This document shows positions 61,773 through 64,000 of a DNA stretch of 64,000 nucleotides, in pieces. How positions within the stretch are numbered: position 1 is the stretch's first letter; each line of letters begins with the position of its first letter. Under the pieces are notes generated by a model. That model was not told where the DNA came from and ran no database searches. It saw only the letters and a program-made list of their open reading frames with translations. This DNA comes from Crossaster papposus (Eukaryota > Echinodermata > Asteroidea > Velatida > Solasteridae): assembly GCA_037893245.1 (NCBI GenBank), contig JBAIAA010000899.1:372001-436000 (forward strand). The letters are read 5' to 3'. Position numbers and translations under genes: made by a program.

Positions 61773-63294
61773 AGTAGTAGGGATATGCCGATTGTAGACC
61801 AAATCTTAAAAAACTCAATTTGATCTGATAACAAAAAAAACTCACATTTATTATTATGTAAAGGGAAAGAAGTGTGCAGTAGAAATAAACACCTGATGTC
61901 GGAACAAGCCCTCGAGTTAAATATGTAAAGGGAAAGAAGTGTGCAGTAGAAATAAACACCTGATGTCGGAACAAGCCCTCAAGTTAAATATGTAAAGGGA
62001 AAGAAGTGTGCAGTAGAAATAAACACCTGATGTGGGAACAGGCCCTCGAGTTAAATATGTAAAAGGAAAGAAGTGTGCAGTAGAAATAAACACCTGATGT
62101 GGGAACAAGCCCTCGTGTTAAATATGTAAAGGGAAAGAAGTGTGCAGTAGAAATAAACACCTGATGTGGGAACAAGCCCTCGAGTTAAATATGTAGTAGT
62201 AGGGATATGCCGATTGTAGACCAAATCTTAAAAAACTCAATTTGATCTGATAACAAAAAAAATCACATTTATTATTATGTAAAGGGAAAGAAGTGTGCAG
62301 TAGAAATAAACACCTGATGTGGGAACAAGCCCTCGAGTTAAATATGTAAAGGGAAAGAAGTGTGCAATAGAAATAAACACCTGATGTGGGAACAAGCCCT
62401 CGAGTTAAATATGTAGTAGTAGGGATATGCCGATTGTAGACCAAATCTTAAAAAACTCAATTTGATCTGATAACAAAAAAACTCACATTTATTATTATGT
62501 AAAGGGAAAGAAGTGTGCAGTAAAAATAAACACCTGATGTCGGAACAAGCCCTCGAGTTAAATATGTAAAGGGAAAGAAGTGTGCAGTAGAAATAAACAC
62601 CTGATGTCGGAACAAGCCCTCAAGTTAAATATGTAAAGGGAAAGAAGTGTGCAGTAGAAATAAACACCTGATGTGGGAACAGGCCCTCGAGTTAAATATG
62701 TAAAAGGAAAGAAGTGTGCAGTAGAAATAAACACCTGATGTGGGAACAAGCCCTCGAGTTAAATATGTAGTAGTAGCGATATGCCGATTGTAGACCAAAT
62801 CTCAAAAAACTCAATTTGATCTGATAACAAAAAAACTCACATTTAGTATTATGTAAAGGGAAAGAAGTGTGCAGTAGAAATAAACACCTGATGTGGGAAC
62901 AAGCCCTCGAGTTAAATATGTAAAGGGAAAGAAGTGTGCAGTAGAAATAAACACCTGATGTGGGAACAAGCCCTCGAGTTAAATATGTAGTAGTAGGGAT
63001 ATGCCGATTGTAGACCAAATCTTAAAAAACTCAATTTGATCTGATAACAAAAAAACTCACATTTATTATTATGTAAAGGGAAAGAAGTGTGCAGTAGAAA
63101 TAAACACCTGATGTGGGAACAAGCCCTCGAGTTAAATATGTAAAGGGAAAGAAGTGTGCAATAGAAATAAACACCTGATGTGGGAACAAGCCCTCGAGTT
63201 AAATATGTAGTAGTAGGGATATGCCGATTGTAGACCAAATCTTAAAAAACTCAATTTGATCTGATAACAAAAAAACTCACATTTATTATTATGT

Positions 63295-63696
63295 AAAGGG
63301 AAAGAAGTGTGCAGTAAAAATAAACACCTGATGTGGGAACAAGCCCTCGAGTTAAATATGTAAAGGGAAAGAAGTGTGCAGTAGAAATAAACACCTGATG
63401 TCGGAACAAGCCCTCGAGTTAAATATGTAAAGGGAAATAAGTGTGCAGTAGAAATAAACACCTGATGTCGGAACAAGCCCTCGAGTTAAATATGTAAAGG
63501 GAAAGAAGTGTGCAGTAGAAATAAACACCTGATGTGGGAACAAGCCATCGAGTTAAACATGTAAAGGGAAAGAAGTGTGCAGTAGAAATAAACACCTGAT
63601 GTCGGAACAATCCCTCGAGTTAAATATGTAAAGGGAAAGAAGTGTGCAGTAGAAATAAACACCTGATGTGGGAACAAGCCCTCGAGTTAAATATTT
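63295..63696 (+). repeat. Six-A cluster, HOR VI copy 3
   Basis: The counterpart of 58628-59029 (shift 4,667). Its first unit has GCAGTAAAAAT, not seen in copies 1 and 2. Confidence 0.9.
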
Positions 63697-63917
63697 AGTA
63701 GTAGGGATATGCCGATTGTAGACCAAATCTTAACAAACTCAATTTGATCTGATAAAAAAAAAACCTCACATTTATTATTATGTAAAGGGAAGGAAGTGTG
63801 CAGTAGAAATAAACACCTGATGTGGGAACAAGCCCTCGAGTTAAATATGTAAAGGGAAAGAAATGTGCAGTAGAAATAAACACCTGATGTGGGAACAAGC
63901 CTTGGAGTTAAATATGT

Positions 63918-64000
63918 AGTAGTAGGGATATGCCGATTGTAGACCAAATCCTAAAAAACTCAATTTGATCTGATAACAAAAAAAATCACATTTATTATTA
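63918..64000 (+). repeat. Partial B unit at the right window edge
   Basis: A B unit carrying the rare ATCCTAAAA and AAAAAAATCAC variants breaks off three bases before its expected TGT end. The same variant B is complete at 59251-59336, 4,667 bp upstream. The array continues to the right. Confidence 0.95.

Larger units (their letters stand above)
1..64000 (+). repeat. Continuous two-unit (67-bp A / 86-88-bp B) satellite array
   Basis: Every stretch read resolves into direct copies of unit A (67 bp) or unit B (86-88 bp), with no intervening unique DNA and no inverted copy. A runs of one to six are separated by single B units. The most frequent composite is A-A-B of 220-221 bp. From the part parsed unit by unit (1-24,918: 96 B units) the window should hold about 250 B and 630 A units. 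G+C from the two consensus sequences is about 35%. The array has several levels of higher-order repeat, listed separately. A heterochromatic eukaryotic satellite is the best interpretation, from organisation alone. I do not recognise the family, and no host can be named. Both window edges cut through a unit, so neither array border is present. Confidence 0.97.
61773..64000 (+). repeat. Higher-order repeat VI, copy 3 (partial)
   Basis: The first 0.7 kb (61773-62500) is rearranged: the CTCAAG/ACAGGCC/AAAAGG A run occurs at 61860-62194 and again at 62501-62768. From about 62501 it follows 57834 onward with a 4,667-bp shift to the end of the window, including ATATTT before the B at 63697 and GGAAGGAAG at 63784. 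The anchor B at 62769 reads AGTAGTAGCG. Confidence 0.85.

Noticed and set aside
210-63898. Hundreds of overlapping minus-strand open frames of 60-143 codons as small protein genes
   Set aside because: They are translations of the satellite in three frames, use TTG starts, overlap one another, and follow from the 67-bp unit with one minus-strand stop. No gene-like codon pattern, promoter or conserved domain is visible.
1-64000. CRISPR array
   Set aside because: Regularly spaced repeats suggest it at first sight, but the sequence between repeats is itself repeated. There are no unique spacers, the units are 67 and 86 bp, and no cas genes are present.
1-64000. Telomeric repeat (TTAGGG or TTTAGGG type)
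   Set aside because: TAGGG and TAAGGG occur only once per unit within longer motifs and never as short tandem arrays.
1-64000. CENP-B box-like motif, which would support a centromeric satellite
   Set aside because: No stretch with the conserved CENP-B box core bases was found in the A or B consensus. Centromeric location cannot be claimed.
1-64000. Transposon, LTR or mobile-element remnants
   Set aside because: No terminal repeats, target-site duplications or coding remnants were seen. All sequence fits A or B.
1-64000. rDNA intergenic-spacer subrepeats
   Set aside because: Spacer subrepeats can have similar unit sizes, but 64 kb without any rRNA gene makes this unlikely.
1-64000. Inverted blocks or strand switches in the array
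   Set aside because: All A and B units read in the plus orientation, and no reverse-complement unit was found.
1-64000. Novel defence or regulatory system hidden among the repeats
   Set aside because: There is no unique sequence in which such a system could lie. The interest here is in repeat organisation and not in genes.

Overview
The whole window is one uninterrupted block of satellite DNA. I see no gene, RNA gene, transposon or unique sequence anywhere in the 64,000 bases. Two building blocks explain every base I read. Unit A is 67 bp and about 40% G+C. It is marked by AAAGGGAAAG at its start, CTGATGTGGGAAC near position 34 and an XhoI-type CTCGAG at 52-57. Unit B is 86-88 bp and about 28% G+C. 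It is marked by AGTAGTAGGG at its start, ATGCCGATTG at 13-22, an A tract at 61-67 and an ATTATTATGT end. All units lie in the same orientation. By extrapolation from the part I parsed unit by unit, there are about 250 B and 630 A units (estimates).

The units follow a simple syntax. Each B is followed by one to six A units, most often two (A-A-B, 220-221 bp), and I never saw two B units side by side. On top of this lies a second level of higher-order repeats (HORs). The layout is: 297-7664, a 4,020-bp HOR in two copies; 7799-15135, a 3.4-4.0-kb HOR in two copies with nested 574-bp duplications; 15777-24610, a 3,181-bp HOR in three copies, one enlarged by a 442-bp duplication; 24611-31141, a 2,538-bp HOR in two copies, one enlarged by extra 727/728-bp modules; 31142-53943, a series of 1.2-2.2-kb modules that themselves combine into a 4,640-bp super-repeat; 53944-64000, a 3.8-4.2-kb HOR in two copies and part of a third. 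Diagnostic variants of the first 15 kb (a six-A cluster with CATCGAG, and CAAGGG starts) reappear in the last 10 kb but not in the middle, so the two ends are more alike than either is to the core.

This organisation (tens of kilobases of head-to-tail repeats, HORs, copy-number changes in register, near-identical recent copies) is typical of eukaryotic heterochromatin such as pericentromeric, subtelomeric, sex- or B-chromosome satellite. The sequence alone does not identify the species or chromosomal position. Both edges of the window fall inside repeat units, so the array continues on both sides.

The many open frames of 60-143 codons on the minus strand are by-products of the repeat. They arise because unit A has a single minus-strand stop triplet and a length of 1 modulo 3. 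They begin at TTG and should not be annotated as proteins. The array probably grew by unequal exchange or a related homology-driven amplification that kept the unit phase. Nested duplications allow the relative order of several events to be read.
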